A stretch of 64,000 nucleotides of DNA from NCBI GenBank assembly GCA_030549775.1, contig CM060174.1, forward strand, positions 99,898,132 through 99,962,131, in the 5' to 3' direction. The first letter of the stretch is position 1. Each line of letters opens with the position of its first letter. The notes beneath the pieces were generated by a model. The model had not been told where the DNA came from, made no database searches, and saw only the letters and a program-made list of their open reading frames with translations. Source of the DNA: Tamarix chinensis. Lineage: Eukaryota > Streptophyta > Magnoliopsida > Caryophyllales > Tamaricaceae. Below, one piece after another: positions 53,481 through 64,000 of the stretch. The position numbers and the translations under genes were made by a program.

Positions 53481-53571
53481 GTGCTTTACAATTAAGTAAT
53501 GTTGTTAGCAATTGCAACTGTTTGAATTAAAACGTGCCACATATATGTTGTTCCTTAGTACATTGCATGTC
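53481..53571 (-). repeat. Inverted 91-bp copy of part of DPM1 intron 4
   Basis: The reverse complement of this stretch matches 46911-47003, inside DPM1 intron 4, with about ten differences and a run of more than 45 identical bases. It has moved ~6.5 kb and changed orientation. No transposon ends surround it. Confidence 0.85.
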
Positions 53572-53699
53572 ACCTACTCAAACAGTTATAGATATTCTCA
53601 ATTTGGAGAAGTGCAAAGAACAAAAGTTATAAATATTCTTCTCAGCTTTCCAACACATCCAAGATCACCTCATTTTGACTTCAAACGAATAAGCATTTT

Positions 53700-53965
53700 T
53701 TGGTGCACCAGATGAGGCACAATCATGCACAAAACACGCAGCGAGTCAACATGTCAAGAACAAGATTGACACACGGTCTAGCTGTGTGCGATTGGCACAG
53801 TTGTGCAGCACAATGCCGAGAGCAAAGAAGATGCACGGTCTAGCCGTGCAAGGTTGGCACAACCGTGTGCTCAGCAACAAGGGTCAAGAGCAAGAATGAC
53901 ACACAGTATGGCCATGCAAGACAGGCACAGTCATGTGACAATTACTCCACGTTGCACAACACGTC
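53700..53965 (+). repeat. Cluster of cacggtctagccgtgca-like repeats
   Basis: Three diverged units contain gcacggyctagccgtg and ttggcacarycgtgtg words plus caagagcaagaatgacacac. The same type of word cluster occurs at 31020-31255 inside the 2.9-kb LTR. Such cacggccgtg clusters are frequent in plant LTR elements; this is likely an LTR fragment. Confidence 0.55.
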
Positions 53966-54229
53966 CCATTATAGAATCAATCCATGAAAGGAATGAAACA
54001 AAGGAGAAAACCAATAATAAGATATATAGATTTTTATATTATTTTTTCTATCTTTTTTTGTGGACAAAAACTTCATGGTTGTAGCTCAAGAATTTCCCCT
54101 TAATTCTTAGATTTAGTTCTAGTTTTAGATTTTGTATTTCCACTGGTATGTATGTATACTTCTGAAACACTTTAATCATCAATGATCAAAGTGTTTGCCC
54201 AATATGTTGTTACTTTATATTCAATTGTG

Positions 54230-54520
54230 TAGGTTCATCTCATAAACCATTTAATTCAGCCTTTAAAGCGTGTAGGTTTGGTACATGATGAACATGTGTC
54301 TTTAGTATTTAGAAACATGGTGAACATATTGGTAATTTATGTTCAGCCAAAAATGTGTTCCGAGTTCAGTATACAGATATATCCAAAAACAAGGTAAACA
54401 TGTTGGTATTTTATGCTCACCCAATAAAGTATATAGGTTCATGTCATGAAGAATTTAGGTTCAGTATATGCTGAACATATGTATTCACTATTCAGATACA
54501 TCAATGTTATACAGTTCGTG
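54230..54520 (+). repeat. Diverged repeats around gaacatgtg / taggttcagta words
   Basis: About four loosely spaced units of taggttYrgtacatgatgaacatgtg type over ~290 bases. No clean period. No gene here or in the flanking 54520-55900, which is mixed AT-rich DNA. Confidence 0.45.
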
Positions 54521-55915
54521 TAAAAAGGATTAATAGTAATAAGAGGAGTCAGGACGGTGCAGAAGTAATGAAGATAATAATGAAAAACTGTCATACTTAA
54601 AAAAGGACTGTCATAACCGAGTTATGATTTCTAACAATTATACTAACAACCATGGGAATGAAGACCACTGTGTGGCCTACATGGATGATGGAACTAATAG
54701 CCAATTATATTAATTACCAATCACGGGACTAGCTAAGAGCACTGGTTATTCCCTGCAGTTATCAATTTTATCCTTGCAAGGAGATAGTTATGTCTTTCGC
54801 CTCCAAGGAAGTATAAACTTGAGTAGATCATTTGTATCTATTTGTGTTTTTTTCAGCTTCATCTTATATTCATTTGTAAAATTTCCTAGTTTTTCTTGCA
54901 TCTCTTCCATTCGTGCATTATTCCTGCTTCCCAGTTTTTTTCAGCTTCATCTTATAGTCATACAAAAAACATTGATCGAGATGTTGCATATCAACCGAAA
55001 CGTCTCAAATTTTGAGGGTCCCAATACGCTATCTTAGTGAAATGAGACAGATATAAATTTCACGCATATATCGCCGATATTAACCAATATTGTGAAAAAT
55101 AATAAAAATTCACGCCTCAATAACCGCGACATAAAATATCCTTTAGAACACCCTAATACCTCAACACTACAACCACAATCACGACCGCGGCTATGGTTTT
55201 ATTGCCTATTACTAGTGCTTTTCCCTTTGTTTTGATAATGAAACAAAGACAACTCTAGGAGAAACTCCAGCAACATAAAACAAAATCACATTGTTCCTGA
55301 AACTACCAAGGTAACTAGAATCATAGAACACCACTTATAGTACATAGGTGATCTACAAAAATATATTTACAGGGAAATATAAAGTTTCTCCCAGTACATT
55401 AATCATAGCTAATTCATAAACTATTCCCCATGATGCAAGAAATTCACAATCTAATCATGATCCCAATAGAGACTTAGAGTAACAGCTTATGGTGTGAGTG
55501 TTAGCTTAGTAGGATCGCATCTACTACATAAATGTGATGGATAGACACACTAAAAAGTGTGGTAAGTACAATCTAAGCAAACATCCATGAAACATGTTTT
55601 CATCGAGCACTAGAAAGTGTGGTAGACCAAACTACAGCATCAACAAGCAGAGTATTTAAAGCCATTGATCATAGACTGTATCAAACAAGTTATGATGGCT
55701 TGTTTTGATATGCTTAAAAGTAAGCATTTTTTCAATGATAATTGTCTAATTTTCTTATTATTAGCATAAATAAAGCATGGAAGATAAATAAATATATACA
55801 CTACTATGATATTAAATAAACTGCTTTTTTTAATTAGTGTTAGAAAATTCCTTAATTCTCATCAATAAATTAAGACGGTGGTGAACTATACACTATGATA
55901 CGACAGCAACAGTAC
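54521..55915. other. Intergenic DNA, no gene seen
   Basis: Only short frames without family resemblance. A short duplicated word (tttttcagcttcatcttata) occurs at 54849 and 54937. Confidence 0.5.
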
Positions 55916-55917
55916 TG

Positions 55918-56210
55918 TGTTATTCAACCAAATATGAGAGGTTGCCTTATTTATGCCATTTTTGTGGTTTGGTTGGTCATTCCATGAAGTCGTGCAGTGA
56001 TTTAAAGCATTAAGTTCCTTGGATGTTACAGTTTTACCATCAAATCAGAAGAATATTCTTCAAGAACTCATTAAGCCTAAGTTTGATGATTCGATCAGGG
56101 TTGAATTTCAAGTAAGAGGTTTTAGAAACCCACCCAATTTACCCATCAATCCAAATCCTACCCATGAACCAAGTCCAAATCCAAATCCACAAAACCAAAC
56201 CCCTGCATGA
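55918..56210 (+). pseudogene. LINE ORF1 relic (CCHC zinc knuckle)
   Basis: YERLPYLCHFCGLVGHSMKSC is a CX2CX4HX4C knuckle preceded by YERLP, as in ORF1 proteins (DUF4283/zf-CCHC_4 type) of plant LINE retroposons. A stop follows within a few codons. The next Pro/Asn-rich part (56019-56207) is in another frame, so this is a broken fragment. No reverse transcriptase was found nearby. Confidence 0.65.
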
Positions 56211-58990
56211 GGTAAGTAGATACCAGAGAGACAATACAAAACATGGTATACGATTAACATACTTAAATCACATAAAGAATACAAGTCACTTTCAACTTCA
56301 AGAAATCATACATCCATGATTCCACCATAAGTAAAAGTAAGTAGAGATTTACCTAAGTCAAAAGCTAGCTACGCGAAATAAGAAAGAGAGAGAGAGATTG
56401 CTAGCTCCAAAATCCACGATAATGCTTTCCTAAATCACCAATAAAAATCGTAAGACTAGGTTAGAACTACATTATCAAACAAAGAAAGGTACAGACTTTC
56501 TCGAAAAACATGTCCAAAACCTAAGACTCGAGAGCGTCACTTTAATAATATTCAAAATTAAATATTAACCAAATCGAGTTCAGTAGAGATCACTTAGCGC
56601 ATTTCAAATAAATTTGAAGAACCGAAGGAAGGACTATAGAAGATAAGTTAATTTTATCAAAAATAAAATTAGAGAACCAATCCTATCGATAAGATAAAAA
56701 CATAATTCAAATGAATTTAAATCAAATCTGGTAATCAATTAGGTAAAATAATCATAAACATATTAATTGTATAAAACTATCTTGAAAAGCTAAGGTTTCT
56801 AGACCTAAACTGCAATTCAGTTGAATCTTATTAAAATATTTAAAGTGAATGTTTATAAATGTAATTAGACCTATTTTATAACATGTTGTATAATCAACTA
56901 ATCAAAAACAATAAAATAAAGATCCAATTTAACATAATTACGCTTTTTGAGTCCAAAATGTAAATCCGGTCAAATCTTGGCAAAATATTTAAATTGACGG
57001 TTCAGAGTTGAAATTAAACACATTCTAATACCAATTATATAATCAATTCAATAAAATTACTTATAGATCAACCTAATTTAAATTCACAAGAGTTTTACCC
57101 TAAAAATCCAATTCCAATTTATTTCTCACCACTCTCAAATTGACACTTCCACCATAAAATTAAATATATTTCAAAGAATATTATAAAATTAATTGAATAA
57201 AACAACATAATTATGCAATTCAATTTCCAGGTTTTGACCTAGAAATCTAATTCCAATCAATTCTGTACAAATTTTTCAAATTGATAATTCCAATATAAAA
57301 TTAGATACATTTTAAAATATATTGTAAAATAAATTTATCCAAAATAACGTAATAAGACCAAACTGAGATATCCAAACATAACGTGCTAAAAAATCTAAAT
57401 TTCCAAAATTCAAATATATATCATACAATTAACCCATTAAAATTAATCACACAACACATACATACACAATTAAACAATTAATATAACGTAATTAAACCCA
57501 ATCTATACAGAATATATCAAAATCAAAGTTAGAATTTTTGAAAATTTATACCGAGTTGCGAATCGGAGCGGGCGAACCTGCGTAAGCTCCACCGGAGGTC
57601 GAGGGATTCTCGCCACCAATCGTCTGGGATCTAAACGGCCGGACGGCGGCCCGACCTACTGCCGGTGTGGAATGGTTGTGCCGCTGCTGCCCGCTGTTGT
57701 CGCTGCTTGGGCGACGGCATGCGCTGGAGGATGAAGGTCAATGGTGGTGGGGTGGTGGGGTGGTGGGGTGGCGGAGTGGCGTTGTGGCTGGTGGCTGGCT
57801 GTGGTTGATCTTGTTGTGTTGAGGTTCGACGAAGGAGAAGGGAGCAGAAAAGAGGGAGGAGCAGGGCTCGGGGGATCTGGCTCAAGCAGAAGGAAAAAGG
57901 GAAACGGAAGAGAGAGGAGAAAGAAAATGGGGTATTCTTTAGGTTTTTTTTTTTAACTAGATCATATATATAGAGAGAGAGAGAGAGAAGAGCATATAAA
58001 ATATTTTAAAATAATTTTATCTGAAATTTAGTTAACTAAAATTAGTCTTTAAAGACTTCACACTATAAAATCAATAGAAAAGGTTATTTAAAGGATTTCA
58101 AAAAGTTTTTGAAAAAAATACCAACAAATGTGACGATTCCTATTATTTACGAAAATATGTAATATAATCTCAAAAATTATTAAAAAAGTTTTTAAATTAA
58201 ATTCTAAAATAAATAATTAATTTAAATAATTTTTTAAAATTATCATATATAACTTAGAAAAGTTAAAATGAAAGAAAATTAATTTCAAAAAAATGTCAAA
58301 TATATTACAAAAATATTTAATTTAAAAAAATTGAAGTTCTTACTAACCTCATAAAAACAAATAAATCAAATACAAAAATATTTTATATAGATTTAAATCA
58401 TTAAAATAATTTTACTATATTAAAAAAATTATACTTTGAATATTTTATTTTGTTAAAAAAATAAATTTTTTAAATAAAGTCATAATCATACGATGAAGTT
58501 ATAATCAAATAAATTTAAAATATTAAAAGTCAAGACACGCTAAAAATAAAAATATATTTTTAAAAATGAATTAAAATCATATTAATATAATTAAATTATG
58601 ATCATGGAAAAATTTATCCAAAATAATTCGTAGTTACAATGATTAACTAAATTCATATATGAATTCAAAACCTTCGATAAAATGAATTAAAATTAAAATA
58701 ATTAAAATTTTCAAAAAATTACATATTAAACTTAATAAAATTGAATTTAAAAGATACAATGTATTAAAATTTGTCCTTTGTAAGAATATTTTGTAATATA
58801 ATTATCATACAAAATATCTTCTTAACTGGTCACGGATGATGGATATAAAGTTGGGATACAAAAATAAAATAATATTCTATATAATTTTTGTGAACGATTT
58901 CTTATCCGCAATATCTTTCTTATGCTCTACTAGATGTCATGCATGTATTTTCCATTGATACATAACTTCAAACAAGTAAATGTTTTATAT
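56211..58990. other. AT-rich DNA with one GC-rich island; no gene supported
   Basis: 57550-57900 is GC-rich with ggtggggtggtgg repeats and resembles the GC-rich interior of the LTR at 31270-31420. The purine-rich stretch and (GA)n at 57970-57990 follow. It may be another LTR fragment without visible ends. 58000-58990 is AT-rich and featureless. Confidence 0.4.
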
Positions 58991-58992
58991 TA

Positions 58993-59165
58993 AGGTTGTG
59001 TTTGGTATGGGGGTAAAGCATGTGTAAAAATTACAAGGGAAATTATTTCCCTTCTCTCTTATGTTTGGTATGGGGGGGAATTCTGGAGTAAAAATATCTT
59101 GCTAGGCCAGGGGAAAAAATTTACCTGTTTAGACTACCGAGTAAATCTTCTTCTACATGTCGACG
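58993..59165 (+). mobile_element. MITE-like left end
   Basis: ggttgtgtttggtatggggg, with a second ttatgtttggtatgggggg 60 bases later, resembles PIF/Harbinger-type terminal sequence. No right end or target duplication was found. Likely a truncated MITE or solo end. Confidence 0.35.
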
Positions 59166-59437
59166 CTGTCCCCCACTCCTACCTGTCGAAGCTTGCCTGT
59201 CAAAGACTTAGTAGTAGCACTCCAAAATAGTGGAGTAGCAATTGATGACTCTATTTCTGTGAGTATTTGATCCGTTTTCTTTTCCTGACAGAACACGGAA
59301 GTGTGCTCCTCCTAACTTTACTGCTACTAGCCTCCTCCTCCATAGTCGTTATTGCTAAGTGATGATGACAAAATACATACAACGTTCCTCGATTGTGGAT
59401 TTCATGGCGTCAAAGTGATGATCCACGTAGATTGTCA

Positions 59438-59464
59438 AATATATATATATATATATATATATAT
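59438..59464 (+). repeat. (AT)n microsatellite
   Basis: About 13 AT units. Confidence 0.9.
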
Positions 59465-60048
59465 TAAAGGAAAAAATTTGTATGTTGAACAATTAATACT
59501 TAACTACACTGAAGTGAAAACATACGTATCATCGGTACATATGATATGACTAATCATACCATCGGTGGCTATTTATAAAGTACTAATCATAACTTAAGAC
59601 TTTTCCACGCTCCCGTACCAATACATATAAAATACATGAACAATGCGTTAAGGGCGTAGTTTTAAAAAACCGAACCGGACATCGAACCGATCAGATTACT
59701 GGTTCACTGGTTTAGTGGTCGGACCAGTGGTTCAACTGGTTCACTAAATTCAAGTCAAATCTATCCGTATTTGTTTAAAAATATAGTTTAAGTATTTAAC
59801 ACTCAATATTACAAAATAGCATAATTAAAGTCGATTAAAGTGATCATTACACATTCATATATGATCGTCGAATAACATAATTCCATAGTAAAAGTCTCCT
59901 ACATATTAAAAACAATTACAAAATAACATAATCCAACATCAAGTCTTTTACATATTCATAAATAACTTAAAATAAATTACATTAGTTTAGAAGTTACAAT
60001 TTAAGTAGATAAATTAAATGGTTCAATCAAAGAGCTACCCATCCCATC

Positions 60049-62615
60049 CTATAGATTATCTATATCATCTCCAACATTAGAAAATATGGGAGTGACATTT
60101 TCATACATGCGATTGTCTTCATCATCATCATCTCCACTCTTCCCTCCAACTTCATCATCTTAAGTTCCGTCAATCTCATCCAATACGTCTACTGAAATGG
60201 AATAAGAATAATTACTTCAATTATTATATCAATTTATATAAGCTATAAAAAGGTACGAGCTTCATACACTCACTAAGATTGTATCGAATAGTGACAGAAG
60301 CTAATTCATTTCTAAGCTACTCAAGCTCTTCGTTATTCAAGTTAAATGGCTCGTCCATAAGAATCCAAAAGCCTGTCGCATCAAACTTTTCAAAATTAAT
60401 TGGGTCATAACTTGTCTTAAATCGATTTCTACACAAAAGAAAACAAAATTAGACTAGCTTGGTAATATTATCATATAAAATAAATAACTTTACACATGAC
60501 TTACAATATTAAGACAACAATAAATTAAATTCATACATTTGTTGCAATCTCAAGTTAAAGTACACAAAAACTAAATTATTAAGCCTTTGGTGCTCAAGTC
60601 TATTCCTTTTCTTCGAACGAATATGCTCAAATATGCTCCAATTTCCTTCATAACCAGAAGCACTAAAAGTCTGGCTTAAAACACGAATGGCAAACTTTTG
60701 TAGATTTGGAGCACCACATCCATATAATGCCCATCATTCATCTATAAAATCACTATAATAATTTACCAAACAAACTAAAAAATGTAAATAGATATAATTT
60801 TTTGATAATACCTTGAAATAAGTAACAAAATTATACCTGGAGCAAAAACACAACGATCTTGTACAGCAGACCATGTTCCAAAATCACCTTATGCTTTTCT
60901 AAAATAACTCATCTCCTTCGTTAATTTTGACCTCAATGTGAAATTCCCATTTGCATATCTTTCAATGACATCAATAACAAAATACATGGCTCTTTGATGT
61001 TGAGAAATTTCAGATGAATATTGGAAACGAGGATTAAACCAATAACCAGCTGCATGTAAGTTCCTTGAGAGTTGATTATCCCAACGAGAATAAATAATTT
61101 GAAGATAAGGCTCCACCCTTTTATTTATTCTATGAAATCTAACAACCATATCATCTCTAGCCTTGTGAAATGCTTGATAGAAATAACTCATACACGGTTT
61201 ATCTCCACTATCCACCAATCGCAAAACACGCATAAGAGGTTCGGTAAGTTGCACAATTATAGCACACTTATTCCAAAATGTGGTATCCAACATATTCTCC
61301 ACAAACTTCTTACCCTCTCTATCCTTGGCATAAGCACAAGAGGTCCACTCCCTAGACACAAACATTGCCCTAAGAGCGTTCTTATGTGTCAAAATGTTTT
61401 GCAAAGCAATAAAATTAGTAGCAAATCGAGTAGGAGCTGAACGAATGATCTCTCTCCCTTCCGTGAACTTCCTCATCAAATGCAATGCATAACAATGATT
61501 ATAGATATACTTAGTTATTTTCGAGACATGCTTGACAATGTCTTCGACCTCATCTAACTTACCCATATCTTTCAGCATCAAATTAACACAACGTGCAGCA
61601 CAAGGAGACCAATAAAGTGACTTGAACTCATATTCTAACAACCTTCCAGCAGTAACATAATTTGCAGCATTATCAGTCACCATATGCACAACATTTTCAG
61701 CACCAATGTAGAGAACAATGTCTCTAAATAACTTATGCAATAGTTCAGCAGTTTTTGAAGTATCATAAGCATCAACAGACTTTAAAAACACAGTACCCTT
61801 TGAATAATAAACTAAGAAGTTAATTAAAGTTCGATTATATTGGTCCGTCCATTCATTTGCCATAACAGTACAACCAACTTCTTTCCAATAAGAACGAAAA
61901 GTCTCAACATAATTATTCACCTCTTCAACATTTTCTTTAACAAGTAACCGCGAATAACATGAATAGTTGGCCCCTTATAACCAGGATCAATGTGAGTTAT
62001 ACCATCAATAATAGGTTGATAATAATTATAATTTGCAGCATTGAATGGAATAGATGAATTAACCATCCACTTAGAAATGAGAATGTCAACTTTCTCAACA
62101 ACATCTTTGCTTTGTAACACACTTTTGGGTGTTGGTTGTGCACCTGCAGTTGTTCTAGGCATAAAATGATGCCCTAGAGTCTTTTGTTTTCCCTTGTCTA
62201 AAACCCTTAACTTCTCTCCTAATTTGAAACTACTAGTTACCGTAGGAGGAGGTATCAAATATGGTTCTCGGTGTGAAGGAAATTACATCGAACAATATGG
62301 GTTATCTTCGGCTAAAAGCTCTTCTGCCTTCCTTTTTTTGCTAGCAAATTTTTCAATACTTTCATTCATCTCAAAACCAACTTCAGGAGGAACTTTTTTA
62401 CACCTCTCTACTTGACCTTTTATACCAGCTAAATGTTTGACACACTGGATTCCACCCCCAAAAAGAAGTTTAGAACAATATAAGCATTGTAATTGTTTTC
62501 TCTTATTAGCATCCTCAACCTTCCTACAATGATCCCATGCCGGATTCTTCTTTCCTCTAGAATTACTTTGAGAATAATTTGGTATAGAGTCGGCATTACT
62601 AGCCTCCGCAGACAT
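60049..62615 (-). pseudogene. hAT transposase (BED finger, DUF659, dimerisation domain), broken
   Basis: 62615-62283 encodes a BED-type finger (PAWDHCRKVEDANKRKQLQC, CLYC, VKHLAG). Then come a linker, a DUF659-type region (SYWKEVGCTVMANEWTDQYN, MVTDNAANYVTAG) and the RNase-H core (SPCAARCVNLMLKDMGKL, APTRFATNFI). After GT-AG introns there is a C-terminal hAT dimerisation part (KFAIRVLSQTFSASGYEGNW, RNRLEHQRLNNLVFVYFNLR) and an Asp-rich tail. Lesions: in-frame TAA after PYCSM near 62283, a one-base deletion near 61937, TAA after SYFRKA at 60889 and TGA in place of Trp near 60744. Otherwise colinear with plant hAT transposases, so decay is moderate. Confidence 0.85.
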
Positions 62616-63960
62616 CTCTAAGGCATTAAGAAAAAGTTACTAACTCAAAAAAGACACATTAACAACAACAAATGCAAAATTAGGCGACAATTTTATCATA
62701 AGTTACGAACTAAATGTCAAAAACCCAACTTAAGAGGCACATTAATAGTAGAAAATACAAAATACATAACCTAATAATCAACCTTAAACATGGCTCCAAT
62801 CCCCTACATTTAGATATACTCATCAAAGATTACCTACACAACATCAATTCTCAAATATTTCAGCAGCACAAAATTTTACAACATCAATTCTCAAATATTT
62901 CAGTAGCACGAAATACAACCATAATTTCAAAACAATAAGAGACTTGAGAATTTTAGAAATGCCAAATCAACTTCAAATCAATTTCAAAAATTACTAAAGA
63001 TTGGGGAATCATTTCAAACAGGTGATTAACAGAATAATTTCAGATATTTTATATTGAATAATAACAGAATGTGTAATCAAAAAACTCAAGCAGATAGTAT
63101 GCCTAGCAGTAACCTTCAGAGAAAAAATAGGTTCAGGGATGAAATCCCAGTTAGTGTTCTACTCTCTATGCTGCTCGTAATTAACTACTCTTCCTATTTA
63201 GCAACTAATATGGGTCACAAACATTCAATTTGCAACAAGAACAAGGCAAATAATCAATCCAAAGTTTGAGTTCAACCAAGAACTCAAGATTCAAGTTCAG
63301 CCACAAACGGGGCTTCTTACTCGACAGTTTGACTTTGATCCAATTGTTAAATCCCAGCCAAAACAACAACACTACAATAAAAACTTAGCCTTCTCCTTAC
63401 CGTTTGATAACAGGTCGATTACTCGATTAGAAGGTGCGGAGTCTGCAGACTGCAGAAGCCATAATACAAAATGAAAATTGAAATAACAAATAACAAATAA
63501 TTAAGCAAATTATGATGCGAGATAATGACCTGAGATTGACAGTGTCTTAGCAACGTGAGGACGACAGTGGTCGATCTCCTCAACGTCGACGGTATGAAGA
63601 AGAAGGACAGTAGAGTAGCAATGGCAGACGAGCAAATGGAATTGAATCGAAGGACAGCAGATGATGTGCGAACAATATGTGCATTGAATCGAAGACGAGC
63701 AATGGCAATTGGCAGAGGCAGAGCAGCCGAGCAGTCGTGCGAATTGCCAAGGTTGAAGATGAACTATTTGTTGGGACGGGAGTGAGGACTGACCGACTGA
63801 AGACGCAGCATAGCAACACGTTGTCCTCTATTTGGTTTGGTATGTTTAAGGTTAGGATTTAATTTGTTAAAAAGACATATTTACCTCTCAACTCACAGCA
63901 CACAAAAAAATTAATTTGAGGGCGAAAGGGTAATTTTGAGCACACGACAAAACCGCACCG
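62616..63960 (-). other. hAT leader region, no gene seen
   Basis: Between the transposase start and the right terminal repeat. An acaacatcaattctcaaatatttcag word is repeated at 62839 and 62879. 63540-63800 is GC-richer and may be the promoter or first exon. No protein family recognised on either strand. Confidence 0.4.
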
Positions 63961-64000
63961 GTTCCAAAAAAAATCGACGGTTCCCATTTTTTAAAAAAAC

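Larger units (their letters stand above)
59657..64000 (-). mobile_element. hAT transposon, at least 4.34 kb, right end at the window edge
   Basis: The left end is TAGTTTTAAAAAACCGAACC. Read inward from base 64000 the sequence is GTTTTTTAAAAAATGGGAAC, the same terminal repeat lacking only the first two bases, so the element almost exactly fills the window end. The left 8-bp flank is taagggcg; the right copy of the target duplication should lie just outside. Inside is a BED-finger/hAT transposase pseudogene on the minus strand and ~1.3 kb of leader DNA. Confidence 0.8.

Noticed and set aside
57631..57956. Opposing frames rich in Pro/Thr/His and Gly/Trp
   Set aside because: Translations of a ggtggggtggtgg repeat in GC-rich, LTR-like DNA.
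61072..61440. Plus-strand frame of 122 codons
   Set aside because: Antisense shadow of the hAT transposase.

Overview
This is nuclear DNA from a flowering plant. The evidence is intron-split genes with GT-AG junctions, a plastid starch-branching enzyme, a peroxisomal acyl-activating enzyme with a C-terminal SKL signal, and PIF/Harbinger, hAT, LINE and LTR elements of plant type. Non-genic DNA is very AT-rich with many (AT)n and ATT-type runs. I cannot place the species from sequence alone. No prokaryotic, organellar, CRISPR, rRNA or tRNA features were found.

Layout. 0.9-7.4 kb (+): a complete 14-exon starch branching enzyme I gene (SBE1, 811 aa). 8.28-14.58 kb: a decayed 6.3-kb PIF/Harbinger-type transposon carrying a broken transposase, a broken Myb/SANT-like gene and an unexpected PB1-like exon. 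14.6-18.3 kb: AT-rich filler. 18.5-19.2 kb (+): a complete two-exon gene for a small basic protein (gene X), with mitosis-type (MSA) promoter boxes and N-terminal CDK-type sites. 19.6-20.3 kb (-): a dead copy of the 3' half of DPM1. 21.5-34.4 kb: transposon territory with an hAT non-autonomous element, a 219-bp Tourist-like MITE, AT-rich repeats and a ~2.9-kb LTR nested in older repeats. 34.4-36.6 kb (+): an intact two-exon peroxisomal AAE1-like acyl-activating enzyme. 36.7-36.9 kb: a relic of the 3' end of gene X. 37.3-44.9 kb: a second PIF/Harbinger element (7.6 kb, TTA target duplication), with an almost intact transposase and an open Myb/SANT-like gene. 45.75-48.93 kb (-): a complete 8-exon dolichol-phosphate mannose synthase catalytic subunit gene (DPM1, 243 aa). 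49-59.6 kb: repeats, a decayed coiled-coil ORF and a LINE ORF1 relic. 59.66-64 kb: an hAT element with a broken BED-finger transposase, running to the window edge.

The most notable structure is a local segmental duplication of the convergent pair gene X (+) / DPM1 (-). Copy A (about 18.5-21.1 kb) keeps gene X and has a ruined DPM1. Copy B (about 36.7-47.4 kb) keeps DPM1 and has a ruined gene X, and was later split by the 7.6-kb Harbinger element. This is reciprocal gene loss within one 30-kb stretch. The host genes otherwise look functionally unrelated: starch branching, a mitosis-linked unknown, acyl-CoA formation and ER dolichol-phosphate-mannose synthesis.
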